The translations under genes were made by a program, and so were the position numbers. The notes beneath the pieces are model-generated. The model was not told the DNA's origin, searched no databases, and saw only the letters and a program-made list of their open reading frames with translations. DNA of 64,000 nt from an uncultured Lachnospiraceae bacterium (GTDB taxonomy: Bacteria > Bacillota > Clostridia > Lachnospirales > Lachnospiraceae). The DNA is taken from positions 1 to 64,000 of the forward strand of contig CAJUDH010000018.1 in NCBI GenBank assembly GCA_910584845.1, in the 5' to 3' direction. Within the stretch, counting starts at the first letter, position 1, and the number at the start of each line of letters is the position of its first letter. Positions 51,323 to 60,311 of the stretch are shown here, one piece after another.

Positions 51323-52858
51323 TCAACCCGGCAGCTCTACCACCCGGGTGGCAACCTTCTGCCGGAACCGGGCGTCATGGTCTACCAGTATCATAGTTGG
51401 TTGATGGCAAAGGATCAATTCCTCAATCTGCATACGGGAAAACACATCAATATAATTCAGGGGCTCGTCCCAGATATACAAATGGGCAGGGGTCATAAGG
51501 CTCGCCGCAATCAGCACTTTTTTCTTCTGCCCTTCGGAAAATTCTTCCATCCTTTTGGAAAACTGGGCCCGTCCCAAATCCAGCTGCCGGAGCAAAGCGC
51601 AAAAAAGGCTTTCGTCCAAGCCCTGCTTAGCGCAAAACCCGCGTATATCCCCCTGCAAAAAATCCGTGTCCTGATTCACGTAAGAAATCGTAAGGCCAAA
51701 ACCCACATGCAGTTCCCCCGCCAGAATCTGCAGCCCTGCCCCGTTTCCCTCTCCCCCCCGGCCGCCGGCTGCCAGCAAGGCTTTGATCAACGTAGATTTA
51801 CCGCACCCGTTTTTCCCGTGTAAAAATACCCGTTCTCCACGTTTTACCTCAAAAGAAAAATCTTTAAGCGCCGCCCCGTTTGCCCCGGCATAGCCCAAGG
51901 CCAAATCTTCCCCATAGGCAAGCCGTTCCTTGTGGTAATGCAAAGGGGACAATTTCAAAAAAGCCGTCTCTTCTATGTCTGCCAGGAGGCCTTCCTTGGC
52001 CCGTACCTCCCGCTCGATCCTTTTCTCGTAGCTTTTCACCCGCTTTTGCATTTTCTTGGTCTTCCCGCCGATATAGGCCCGGAAAGGCCGGTCAGGCTCC
52101 TTTAAGGGGTCGAAGCCAATTTTGCTGTTTTCATTTTTCTGTGCCCACCTGCTGCTTTGGTCAGCTGCCTTTTTCAGGGTGGCAATTTCCCGCAGGTGCT
52201 TTTCGTTTTCCGTTTTGGCAAACTGGTCTTTGCGGCGCTTGTTCTCCCACCAGCTGGAGAAATTGCCGCCCTGGACTTCTATGGATTTCCGGTTCAGGAC
52301 CAGCACATGGTCAATGCAGCCGTCTAAAAGTTCCCGGTCATGGGAAACTAAAATAAAACCCTTTTTCCCCTTCAGATACTGCTTTACCACCTCCCTGGAC
52401 TCCTGGTCCAGATGGTTGGTAGGCTCGTCAATCAACAAAAAATCATGGCCCCCGGAAAACAGGATGGCCAAAAACACTTTGGTCCTCTCCCCGTGGCTTA
52501 AAGTTTCAAAAGGGCGGTACAGCAATTCGGCAGAAGCTTCCAGTTTTGCCAATTCGCAAATCACTTTCCACTCCTCGCAGCCTGCTTTTAATTCCCCCAT
52601 AAAATCCGAAGCGCACCGCCCCATCTGGCCTTCCTTTACCTGATAAGGAAAATAGTCAAAAGGGACCGAAACCGAAATTGCCCCAGTATAAGCATATTTT
52701 CCCAGAAGCAATTGCAAAAATGTGGTTTTCCCTTTCCCGTTCCGTCCAATAAACCCTAATTTCCAGCCGGAATCCAAAGAAAAGGAAACGTGTTCAAAAA
52801 CAGGCTCAAAACTTCCCTCATAAGAAAAACTAAGGTCCACAACATGGATCTGTGCCAT
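51323..52858 (-). CDS. ABC-F ribosome-protection ATPase (Lsa/CplR-like)
   Basis: A 511-residue soluble twin-ATPase of the ABC-F class without membrane domains. The first module has GRNGKGKT, LSHGERTK and LLIDEPTNHLD; the second has GKNGCGKST, FSEGQKKK and YIWDEPLNYID. They are joined by a charged helical linker (about 225-300) that in this class reaches into the ribosomal peptidyl-transferase centre. The opening IHVVDLSFSYEGSFEPVFEHVSF is like Lsa-type proteins, which protect against lincosamides, pleuromutilins and streptogramin A; actual resistance is inferred. Start at 52858 behind GGAGG. A leader with a tiny ORF and a terminator-like hairpin precedes it. Confidence 0.88.
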   Translation of the reverse strand: MAQIHVVDLSFSYEGSFEPVFEHVSFSLDSGWKLGFIGRNGKGKTTFLQLLLGKYAYTGAISVSVPFDYFPYQVKEGQMGRCASDFMGELKAGCEEWKVICELAKLEASAELLYRPFETLSHGERTKVFLAILFSGGHDFLLIDEPTNHLDQESREVVKQYLKGKKGFILVSHDRELLDGCIDHVLVLNRKSIEVQGGNFSSWWENKRRKDQFAKTENEKHLREIATLKKAADQSSRWAQKNENSKIGFDPLKEPDRPFRAYIGGKTKKMQKRVKSYEKRIEREVRAKEGLLADIEETAFLKLSPLHYHKERLAYGEDLALGYAGANGAALKDFSFEVKRGERVFLHGKNGCGKSTLIKALLAAGGRGGEGNGAGLQILAGELHVGFGLTISYVNQDTDFLQGDIRGFCAKQGLDESLFCALLRQLDLGRAQFSKRMEEFSEGQKKKVLIAASLMTPAHLYIWDEPLNYIDVFSRMQIEELILCHQPTMILVDHDARFRQKVATRVVELPG

Positions 52859-52932
52859 ATACATCCCTCCCATCCTCAGCCTGCTGCCAAATAATGGAAA
52901 GCCTGCATATCCCCCTGTATTCCTATGGCATC

Positions 52933-53046
52933 AAAAAAGAGAGGGTATGAGGATCCTAACCCACTTTGGCAACATGAACAGCCGTATCGCCCCTTAGGCT
53001 ACGGCAAACAAAAACATCATGTTACAAAAGTAAGTTATTTCCTCAT
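52933..53046 (-). promoter_or_regulatory. Leader of the ABC-F gene: three-codon ORF plus terminator-like hairpin
   Basis: On the minus strand, GAGAGGTG precedes an ATG AGG AAA TAA ORF (53046-53035). A first hairpin GCCGTA/TACGGC lies at 52981-53005. A second, GGGT/ACCC with inner AGG/CCT (52943-52962), is followed by TCTC and six T (52938-52933). The order promoter, tiny ORF, hairpins, T tract, resistance gene is the layout of ribosome-mediated attenuation known for ABC-F genes such as vmlR. Confidence 0.6.
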
Positions 53047-53078
53047 TTTTTCACCTCTCTCATTAGAATCTGCAACCT

Positions 53079-53107
53079 AGCATACCATAACCGGATGAAA
53101 AACGCAA
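53079..53107 (-). promoter_or_regulatory. Promoter of the ABC-F gene
   Basis: On the minus strand TTGCGT (53107-53102), a 17-nt spacer and TATGCT (53084-53079) give a leader of about 215 nt. Confidence 0.65.
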
Positions 53108-53149
53108 CTTAAATTATAAAAACCTGTGCCTGGCAGCACTGCCTTAGGC

Positions 53150-54936
53150 CTATACCTGTGCCAGCGCCATCACTGCCTTTGTTAATTTGTCCAGCTTTTC
53201 CTCTGCGTCTTCCCGGCACCTCCCCCGTACCCCCATATAGAATTTTACTTTTGGTTCCGTCCCTGACGGGCGGACGCAGCACCAGGCGCCGTCTTCCAAA
53301 TCAAAATACAGCACATCCGACTTAGGAAGGCTGATCGGATGCTCCTCCCCGGTCCCATAATCCAATACCACCCCTTTTTTGTAGTCCCAAAACCGGCCTA
53401 CCCGGCTGTCCCCAATCTTCCTGGGCGGGCTTTCCCGGAACCGGGCCATAAGCCTGCGGATTTCCTCCGCCCCTTCCACCCCTTTCCTGGTGGCCGTGCA
53501 GAGGCTTTCCCGGAAATACCCATATTGTTGAAACAGTTTTTCCATCTGCTGGCACAAAGTAAGCCCCTGCGACCGGTAATAGGCAGCCGCTTCACAAAGG
53601 GCCATTACCGCTACGACTGCATCTTTGTCCCGGGCATGGGTGCCCAACAGGCACCCATAGCTTTCCTCATAGCCGAACAAAAACTCATGGCTTTGGGACT
53701 GTTCAAAGAGTTTCATTTGTTCCCCTATATATTTAAACCCGGTCAGCGTTTCAATCCGCTCCACGCCATAACGTTTCCCGATTTCCTTTGACATCTTTCC
53801 GGAAACAATGGTAGTCACCACCGCGCCGTCCGGGGGGATCCGGCCGGTTTTTTCCTTTTGGGAAAGGATGTATTCCAAAATAACCATCCCCGACATGTTT
53901 CCGGTAAATGCCTCATATTCCCCGGTTTCCCGGTTTTTGGCATAAACCCCCAGCCGGTCTGCATCCGGGTCCGTAGCCAGCACAATGTCCGCGTCCTCTT
54001 TTTCCGCCAGCTCCAGGGCCAGGGCAAAAGCCCTCTTGTCTTCCGGGTTCGGATAACTGGCCGTAGGGAAATCCCCGTCCGGCAGTTCCTGCTGCGGGAC
54101 TACAAATACCTTCTCAAACCCCAGCTCCCGTAAAATACGGCGTACCGGCAGGTTTCCCGTGCCATGGAGGGGGGTATAGACAATCTTCATATCCTTTCCC
54201 TGCCTTTTTATAACCTCAGGATGGATGACGAGCTTTTTCAGTTCTTCTATGTAAGCGTCGTCCACTTCCTCCCCGATCACCCGGTACAGCCCCAAGCTCT
54301 TGGCTTCTTCTATCCCCATCGTGTATACTTGGCTGTAATCAGCAATGCGGCTGGCTTCCCGGATTATCTCCTGGTCCCGGGGCGCGGTCACCTGCGCCCC
54401 GTCTTCCCAGTAAACTTTGTACCCGTTATATTCCGGCGGGTTATGGCTGGCTGTCACCACAATCCCTGCCACGCAACCGAAGTGGCGCAAGGCAAAGGAG
54501 AGCATAGGCGTAGGCCGCAAAGACTCAAAAACATAAGCCCGGATCCCGTTGGCCGCCAGGCACAGTGCCGCCTCCCTGGCAAATTCCAGCGACATCCGGC
54601 GGGAATCAAAGGCGATGGCCACCCCCCTCTGGCAAGCCTTCCCCTGGCTGGCCAGGCTTTTGTTGCAGCCCTCTTTGGCATACCGGCGGATATAATTGGC
54701 CAGCCCCTGGGTGGCTTTCCGTACCGTATAGAGGTTCATCCGGTTCGTCCCCGCCCCCATCCCCCCCGGAGCCCCCCGGTGCCAAACTCCAAATCCCGGT
54801 AAAACCGGTCGGCAATCTCCTTTTCGTCCCCCTCCAAAGCCCGCAGCTCTTCCTTTGTCCCTGGGTCAAAAACCGGAGACTCCAGCCACAAGCTATATTG
54901 TTCCCTCACCCTTTTCTCTCTTCCTTCCATATCCAC
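53150..54936 (-). pseudogene. Phosphoglucomutase/phosphomannomutase family, frameshifted near the N-terminus at a G7 tract
   Basis: Alpha-D-phosphohexomutases interconvert hexose 1- and 6-phosphates. The open part 53150-54760 (536 residues) has the active serine loop VVTASHNPPEYNGYKVYW, metal-binding DPDADRLG, sugar-binding GYEESYG and phosphate-binding RPSGTEPKVKFY. The N-terminal residues (REQYSLWLESPVFDPGTK through LEFGTGGLRG) are in another frame, 54736-54936, starting at GTG 54936. The frames split at seven G (54761-54767); eight would give LRGGMGAGTNRMN in one reading frame of about 595 residues. It lies 25 nt after the GH130 gene and probably turns mannose 1-phosphate into mannose 6-phosphate. 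May be functional if the tract is phase-variable or miscalled. Confidence 0.9.
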
Positions 54937-54961
54937 AAGCCTCTCCCTTTTTATTGCCCCT

Positions 54962-55975
54962 TTACCGCCTGCCTATTTCTTTGTCGCTTTCGGTCAGCCT
55001 GCTATGGCTTTTGATGTATTCCCCGATTTCTTCCGCCCGGGTAAAGGCCAAGGCAATATAGCTGTCCGCAGCGCCGTAATAGATGGCGATCCGGCCGTCT
55101 GCCGGGTCGCAGATGGTGGCACAGGGGAAACACACATTGGGCACAAACCCCCGCTCCTCATACCACTCTTGTGGGGTCAGGAGGAAATTTTCACATCGGT
55201 ATTTCACAATTGACGGGTTGTCAATGTCCAGGATGGCACCGCCAATGCTGTAGACATATCCGTTGCAGGTAGATGTCACTCCGTGGTAAAAAGCCAGCCA
55301 GCCTTCATCCGTCTCGATAGGCGAGGCGCCTGCCCCGACCTTTAAAGCCTGCCACCATTCTTCCCCTTTCCCCATCACATGCCGGTGTTTGCCCCAATAT
55401 ACCATGTCCGGGCTTTCGCTAAGGAAGATATCCCCAAAAGGCGTATGGCCGCTGTCGCTGGGACGGGACAGCATCATAAAATTGCCATGGACCTTTCTGG
55501 GAAAAAGTACCGCATTCCGGTTAAACGGCAAAAACGGGTTCTCCAACCGTTCAAACCGTTTAAAATCCTTGGTCTTTGCCATGCCAATGGCCGCGCCGTA
55601 AAAATCCTGGCACCACATTACATAATACGTCCCTTCCACCTGCACCAGGCGGGGGTCGTAGGCATATCGGGGCATAAACTCCATCCCGTTTTCATCTACG
55701 AACCGGATTTTATCCTGGTCAAAAGACCAATGGACCCCGTCTTGGCTCCTTCCTAGGTAAATATAAGGGACGCCGTTGACCTGCTCCCCCCGGAACACCC
55801 CAATAAACCCGTCTTCATAAGGGACTACCGCCGAATTAAAAATCCTTCCCACCCCATTTACCGGGTTCCTCCCGATAATGGGGTTTTCCCCATACCGCCA
55901 AACCGGCGCGTCAACCGGCTTTTCCTTTGGTTCCTGCCATGGCATTTTCTGGATTGCTGGTGCAATGATTTTCAT
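54962..55975 (-). CDS. GH130 family beta-mannoside phosphorylase
   Basis: The 337-residue five-bladed-propeller enzyme matches GH130: NPIIGRNPVNGVGRIFNSAVVPYEDGF-type opening (seen as RIFNSAVVPYEDG), FRGEQVNGVPYIYLGRS, YDPRLVQVEGTYY with the catalytic Asp, GAGASPIETDEGWLAFYHG, and FPCATICDPADGRIAIYYG. Members phosphorolyse beta-1,4-manno-oligosaccharides or mannosyl-glucose to alpha-mannose 1-phosphate; which one is uncertain. AGGAGG precedes the ATG. It lies between GH36 and the phosphohexomutase in one transcription unit, which fits cytoplasmic mannan-oligosaccharide use. Confidence 0.9.
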   Translation of the reverse strand: MKIIAPAIQKMPWQEPKEKPVDAPVWRYGENPIIGRNPVNGVGRIFNSAVVPYEDGFIGVFRGEQVNGVPYIYLGRSQDGVHWSFDQDKIRFVDENGMEFMPRYAYDPRLVQVEGTYYVMWCQDFYGAAIGMAKTKDFKRFERLENPFLPFNRNAVLFPRKVHGNFMMLSRPSDSGHTPFGDIFLSESPDMVYWGKHRHVMGKGEEWWQALKVGAGASPIETDEGWLAFYHGVTSTCNGYVYSIGGAILDIDNPSIVKYRCENFLLTPQEWYEERGFVPNVCFPCATICDPADGRIAIYYGAADSYIALAFTRAEEIGEYIKSHSRLTESDKEIGRR

Positions 55976-56060
55976 TTTCCTATCCTCCTTGCGTCCTTAC
56001 GCTTCTGTTGCCTATCACTATTTTATCTCTGCAAAAGCCCGGCCCTTTGGCCTCCCCCTT

Positions 56061-58259
56061 CTATCCTATCTGAATAAAACGGATCATGGCGCTGGCAAAA
56101 TCCCCTTCCATCCTTGGCATCAGCACACCGCCGTACATGAGCAGGGCCCCTTTGTACCTCTGCCCGTTGTCCTCTTGTTGGTATTCCGCTTCCGGGTCAA
56201 GGCCTTTTAAACGGATCTTCCGGCTGTGGCAGTTGGGTTCCGCCAATACCTGTACATAGGTTACCAAGGCTTCGCTTTTGTCTTTGGCTACCACCTGCCA
56301 ACAGTCATATTTGTGGTTTTCCGCCCAGGAGGCAATCCGGTAATAATCCCCCTCCAGCATCAAAGGATAAAGCTCATGGTAGGTTTCCACCTGCCGCTCA
56401 ATCAGCCTTTTCTCCCCTTCCGGCAATTTGGTAATGTCCAGCTCGTAGCCAAAAGCCCCGGCCATAGCCACATGCCCCCGGGTGGCAAAGGGGGTTATCC
56501 TGCCCACTACATGGTTGGGGCAGGCGCTTACGTGGGCCCCCATGGCACTTAAGGGGTATAATAGGGCCGTCCCTTCCTGGATGGCCAACCTCTCTATGGC
56601 ATCCGTATTATCGGAACACCAGACCTGCGGGCTGTAATACAACATGCCCGGGTCAAACCGGGCGCCGCCGCTGGCGCAATTTTCAAGCAATAGCTCCGGG
56701 AATTCCCGGGTCAGGCGTTCCTGGAGGGAATACAGGCCCAGTACATACCGGTGGAAAAGCTCCCCTTGCCGACCCTTCCCAAGATAAGTGCTCCCCACGT
56801 CTGTCATCTGCCGGTTCATATCCCATTTCACATAGGAAACCGGCGCGCTACGCAAGACCGATGCCACCGCTTCATACACATAATCCACCACTTCCGGCCT
56901 GGACAAATCCAGCACATACTGGGCACGGCTTTGTACTGGCTCCCTGCCAGGGATCTGGATGGCCCAATCCGGATGGGCCCGGTACAAGTCAGAGTCCGGT
57001 GAAACCATTTCCGGCTCAAACCAGATGCCAAACCCCATCCCCAGTTTTTGCACTTCACCTACCAGATAGGGCAAGCCGCCTTTTAACTTATTTTCATCTA
57101 CGTTCCAATCCCCCAGGGAACCTGAGTCCGTGTGGCGGCCCTGAAACCACCCGTCGTCCATGACCAGCATCTCAATCCCCCGTTTGCTGGCTTCCCTGGC
57201 AATCTCCAGCAGCTTTTCCGTATTAAAGTCAAAATAGGTGGCTTCCCAGTTGTTGATCAAAACAGGGCGCCTCCGGTGGAGGTAAGGGCTGCGGATGAGA
57301 TGGCCCCGGTACAAATCGTGGAGGATGTGTGTCATCTTCCCCAGCCCTTCATCGGAATACACACATACCACCTCCGGCGTGGCAAACGATTCCCCGGGAT
57401 TTAGCACCCACTCAAACCCCTCCGGGTTAATCCCCATCAAAAGCCTTAGGCTGCCAAACTGGTTTACCTCTGCCTCTGCCACAAAATTCCCCGAATAGAC
57501 GAAATGCATGGCGTAAACTTCCCCTTGGTCCTGCCCCGCGCCCTTCCCCATCACCGCAAGGAAAGGGTGGTCCTGGTGCCCTGACTCGCCCCGGAAAGAA
57601 GAAACCAATTGTTTCCCCATGGCCAAAGGGCGCCGGACCATATGGCGCTCCCTGGACCAGGATCCTCCCAGGGTCAGCAAATCCCCTTCTTCCATATCCA
57701 TATCCAGGCAAGCCGTAAGGGCCCTCTCCAGATATAAAACCCCATGGCCTTCATTCACCAGCTCTACGCTACGCATAACTGCCTCGCTGTCGGCAAAGAT
57801 ACTGTAGCGCAATATCGCTTTCAGGCCCAAAACTTTATCCCGGCACGTCAGTTCCAATGTCATCCCACCGCCGCCTTCCCCGTCCCGGCAGAAAGTGGCA
57901 GGCATCCCCGAAATCTCCGGTTTGCCTTCTAAAATCCGGTATCCTTCATAGTGGAGCTCACAGCCCCTAAACCCTTCCGGGTCACGTACATTCAGGCAGC
58001 TGTCCCGGTAGTCCCCCATCCCCCAGGTAGAATATTCCCAAGGGAAGGCATCGGCAAAAGAACATTTCTCCCGCCAATTTACCGACGGGACAAAAGGCGC
58101 CTCTCCTGTACGCAGGAAATATCCGCACCGGCCGTCCCCCATCTTTTTTCCGTAATACACATGCCCTACATAGATCCCGTCAACGACCCCGATCACATAT
58201 TCCATGTCCCCAGACGCCAGCCGGAATAATTTTTCTGACTCTAAATATTCGATCTTCAT
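56061..58259 (-). CDS. GH36 alpha-galactosidase
   Basis: The 732-residue intracellular-type enzyme (no signal peptide) has an N-terminal beta-sandwich, a catalytic barrel and a C-terminal sheet domain. Key parts: NNWEATYFDFN, DDGWF near 369, GIWFEPEM near 411, nucleophile Asp480 in SYVKWDMNR, and acid/base Asp550 in WCSDNTDAIER. It releases terminal alpha-galactose, here probably from galacto-manno-oligosaccharides before GH130 acts. AGGAGG precedes the ATG at 58259. The promoter lies in an AT-rich region with a palindromic operator-like sequence. Confidence 0.94.
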   Translation of the reverse strand: MKIEYLESEKLFRLASGDMEYVIGVVDGIYVGHVYYGKKMGDGRCGYFLRTGEAPFVPSVNWREKCSFADAFPWEYSTWGMGDYRDSCLNVRDPEGFRGCELHYEGYRILEGKPEISGMPATFCRDGEGGGGMTLELTCRDKVLGLKAILRYSIFADSEAVMRSVELVNEGHGVLYLERALTACLDMDMEEGDLLTLGGSWSRERHMVRRPLAMGKQLVSSFRGESGHQDHPFLAVMGKGAGQDQGEVYAMHFVYSGNFVAEAEVNQFGSLRLLMGINPEGFEWVLNPGESFATPEVVCVYSDEGLGKMTHILHDLYRGHLIRSPYLHRRRPVLINNWEATYFDFNTEKLLEIAREASKRGIEMLVMDDGWFQGRHTDSGSLGDWNVDENKLKGGLPYLVGEVQKLGMGFGIWFEPEMVSPDSDLYRAHPDWAIQIPGREPVQSRAQYVLDLSRPEVVDYVYEAVASVLRSAPVSYVKWDMNRQMTDVGSTYLGKGRQGELFHRYVLGLYSLQERLTREFPELLLENCASGGARFDPGMLYYSPQVWCSDNTDAIERLAIQEGTALLYPLSAMGAHVSACPNHVVGRITPFATRGHVAMAGAFGYELDITKLPEGEKRLIERQVETYHELYPLMLEGDYYRIASWAENHKYDCWQVVAKDKSEALVTYVQVLAEPNCHSRKIRLKGLDPEAEYQQEDNGQRYKGALLMYGGVLMPRMEGDFASAMIRFIQIG

Positions 58260-58282
58260 CCTACAGCCCCTCCTAAAGCAAA

Positions 58283-58297
58283 TATCGGTAATCGATA
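58283..58297. promoter_or_regulatory. Palindromic operator-like site in the GH36 leader
   Basis: TATCG GTAAT CGATA is an inverted repeat with 5-nt arms between the predicted start point and the GH36 ribosome binding site. A sugar-responsive repressor could bind here; no such regulator gene is in the window. Confidence 0.4.
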
Positions 58298-58318
58298 CAC
58301 TCCCGCAACTTGAATTTA

Positions 58319-58347
58319 ATTATAATATTAATTTAGTTTAATTTCAA
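58319..58347 (-). promoter_or_regulatory. Promoter of the mannan-oligosaccharide operon
   Basis: On the minus strand TTGAAA (58347-58342), a 17-nt spacer and perfect TATAAT (58324-58319) lie about 60 nt before GH36. Confidence 0.78.
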
Positions 58348-58684
58348 TAGTAAAGTGCTGTGTTTTTACATTTTTATCTATTTTATACTATTATTTTTCC
58401 CTATTTTAGACTATATCACTAATATTTTTGTGGGAATCTTAATATTTTAAAGTTATTTAACTTTTCTTTTTAATTTTATATTTAATTTAAAACTCGAAAT
58501 ATTTTTATAAAAGAAGAGGTTTTAAAGCTAATATCTTTTTTAATAAATGGTTTTTAGGCACCGGCAAAGGAATGGCAAAACGCTGCCCCGTGTAAAAGGC
58601 ACAAGCCGGATACCTTGGATGGCCGGCCCACACAAACCTTCGGGCCAATCGCCCGGCTATGGGGAAGGGCCGGAAAAATCCGGC
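58348..58684. other. AT-rich upstream region between GH36 and the M20 gene
   Basis: No gene is supported. Positions 58300-58555 are strikingly AT-rich compared with the GC-rich surroundings, with many A/T runs, and may act as an UP element or regulator landing area. From about 58560 the composition returns to GC-rich, with several GGCCGG-type palindromes. Confidence 0.6.
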
Positions 58685-58726
58685 AAAAAAAGGACCGCCA
58701 TCCCGATACACTACCGGGGATGGCGG
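58685..58726 (-). terminator. Terminator of the M20 amidohydrolase gene
   Basis: On the minus strand CCGCCATCCC and GGGATGGCGG form a 10-bp stem around a 12-nt loop, followed by TCC and seven T. It begins 38 nt after the stop codon. Confidence 0.88.
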
Positions 58727-58764
58727 TTTTAATCCGGCCAAAAAGCAGCCAAAATATATAGGGG

Positions 58765-60081
58765 TCAGACAAAAACTTCCTTGGAATCAAAACGGTCCAT
58801 AAATTCCACATATTCCTTGGAGGAAGGGAATATGGGCCGGTATCCTTCCACCAGCTGCCTGGCCCGGGCCGCACCGTCTTTCAGCAGCTGGTATGCGGCC
58901 AGGGCAAAGATTTTTGCCGTCACGATATAGGCCGCCTCCTCGTCTGTGACTTCAAAATCGGCCTGATGCAGCCCGCCGGACACCCCTCCTGTCCGGAACG
59001 TGAAAACCGGCATAAGGTGCTGTACGTCACCCACATCCGTGGAGCCCCCCGTATGGCCGCCTAATACCTTTGCCGGGTTGCCGGGTGCCGCCAAAGCCGC
59101 AGCCTGGGCCAATTCCGGCAGGGGCTTTTCCTCAAGGGTAGGAAGGTACCCCGGCAATGTCTCAATCTCTACCTTTGCGCCAAGGGCCAGGGCGCCTGCC
59201 TTAAATGAACGGTCGGCCTTTACGGAAGCCGCCTCAAAAGCCGCGAGGGTTTTTGCCCTCACCAACGTCTCTACCACCACTTCGTCCGGGACAATGTTTA
59301 CCAGGTCGCCCCCTTTTGTAATTATGGGATGGATGCGGACGCAGTCCTCGTCACGGAACGTTTCCCGGTTCAAGGCCAGGGCCTGCAGGCCCAAGGAAGC
59401 CGCAGAAAGGGCATTGACCCCGTTTTCCGGACAGTCAGCGGCATGGGCGGCCTTCCCCCGGTAACGGATTACCTTGGACACAAACCCGTTCCCGGTTCCA
59501 TTGCCAATCAGAACCCCTTCCCCGGGCGCCGTGTGGTGGGCCAAGCACAAATCTATGTCGTCAAAGGCGCCAATCCGGATAAGCTCGCATTTCCCACCTC
59601 CATATTTTATTTTCCCTTCTTTCCTTAGCCGGTTTTTAAATTCAATTTCTCCATATTCTTCGGCAGGCGTGGCAAAAAACACCACCTGGCCATCCAGCGT
59701 TTCTGCTACCTCGGGCACAGTTAAGGCCAAAGCCGCGCCAAATACGCCGGCCAGTTGGGCGTGGTGCCCGCAGCAATGGGCTGCCAAGGTTTCCGGATTG
59801 GCAAATTTATGGCCCGGTATCCGCAAAGCGTCCAATTCCCCCAGTAAAGCCAGGCTGGCATTCCCTTTCTTTTCTTGGTTTAAGTAGGCTTTTGCCCCGG
59901 TAATTGCCAGGTTTTTTTCCACAGGAAGCCCCAATGCCTGCATCTGCGTTATGAACTTCTCCCCAGTCCTCCACTCCTTGTACCCCAATTCTCCATGAGA
60001 ATAAATATCTCTTGCAAAATCAAGGATTTCCTGTCGTTTCCCGTCGATTGCCTGCAAAATCAATAGCTCTGTCCTATCCAT
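58765..60081 (-). CDS. M20 family amidohydrolase (AbgB/aminoacylase-like)
   Basis: The 438-residue metallo-amidohydrolase has the M20D pattern: GELDALRIPGH, AAHCCGHHAQLAGVFGAAL (metal Cys/His), TPAEEYGEIEF (catalytic Glu), a lid domain with YRGKAAHAADCPENGVNAL, and a late GGHTGGSTDVGDV. It resembles p-aminobenzoyl-glutamate hydrolase subunit B and N-acyl amino acid hydrolases; the substrate cannot be told from sequence. Start at 60081 (GGAAAAAGG upstream) gives normal length; the longer frame runs into the promoter. It is monocistronic with promoter and terminator. Confidence 0.9.
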   Translation of the reverse strand: MDRTELLILQAIDGKRQEILDFARDIYSHGELGYKEWRTGEKFITQMQALGLPVEKNLAITGAKAYLNQEKKGNASLALLGELDALRIPGHKFANPETLAAHCCGHHAQLAGVFGAALALTVPEVAETLDGQVVFFATPAEEYGEIEFKNRLRKEGKIKYGGGKCELIRIGAFDDIDLCLAHHTAPGEGVLIGNGTGNGFVSKVIRYRGKAAHAADCPENGVNALSAASLGLQALALNRETFRDEDCVRIHPIITKGGDLVNIVPDEVVVETLVRAKTLAAFEAASVKADRSFKAGALALGAKVEIETLPGYLPTLEEKPLPELAQAAALAAPGNPAKVLGGHTGGSTDVGDVQHLMPVFTFRTGGVSGGLHQADFEVTDEEAAYIVTAKIFALAAYQLLKDGAARARQLVEGYRPIFPSSKEYVEFMDRFDSKEVFV

Positions 60082-60126
60082 ACCTTTTTCCTTTCTGTAA
60101 TCCTCCACGCCGTAACCTCTGTCTGG

Positions 60127-60155
60127 ATTATACCATAAGCACAAACATATCGGAA
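60127..60155 (-). promoter_or_regulatory. Predicted promoter of the M20 gene
   Basis: On the minus strand TATAAT (60132-60127) is preceded after 17 nt by a weak TTCCGA (60155-60150), about 45 nt before the start codon. Confidence 0.55.
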
Positions 60156-60216
60156 AGGGCCTTTTTCCCGAAACGGCCGGCCTGGCAGTTATTTCTTTTT
60201 CCATGGCATGCCACGG

Positions 60217-60262
60217 AAAAACTGCCGGCACGAAAGTCCGTCCAACAAACTTTCGCGCCGGC
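60217..60262 (-). terminator. Terminator of the surface protein gene
   Basis: On the minus strand GCCGGCGCGAAAGT pairs with ACTTTCGTGCCGGC (14 bp, one mismatch) around an 11-nt loop, then AG and five T. It lies 50 nt after the stop codon. A second palindrome (TTTTTCC/GGAAAAA) follows at once. Confidence 0.82.
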
Positions 60263-60311
60263 AGCGGGAAATCATACAAGGAATAAACCCCGTGGCCCGG
60301 TGGATAATACA

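Noticed and set aside
58505..58741. 78-codon minus-strand ORF between GH36 and M20
   Set aside because: It contains the M20 terminator hairpin and has no ribosome binding site.
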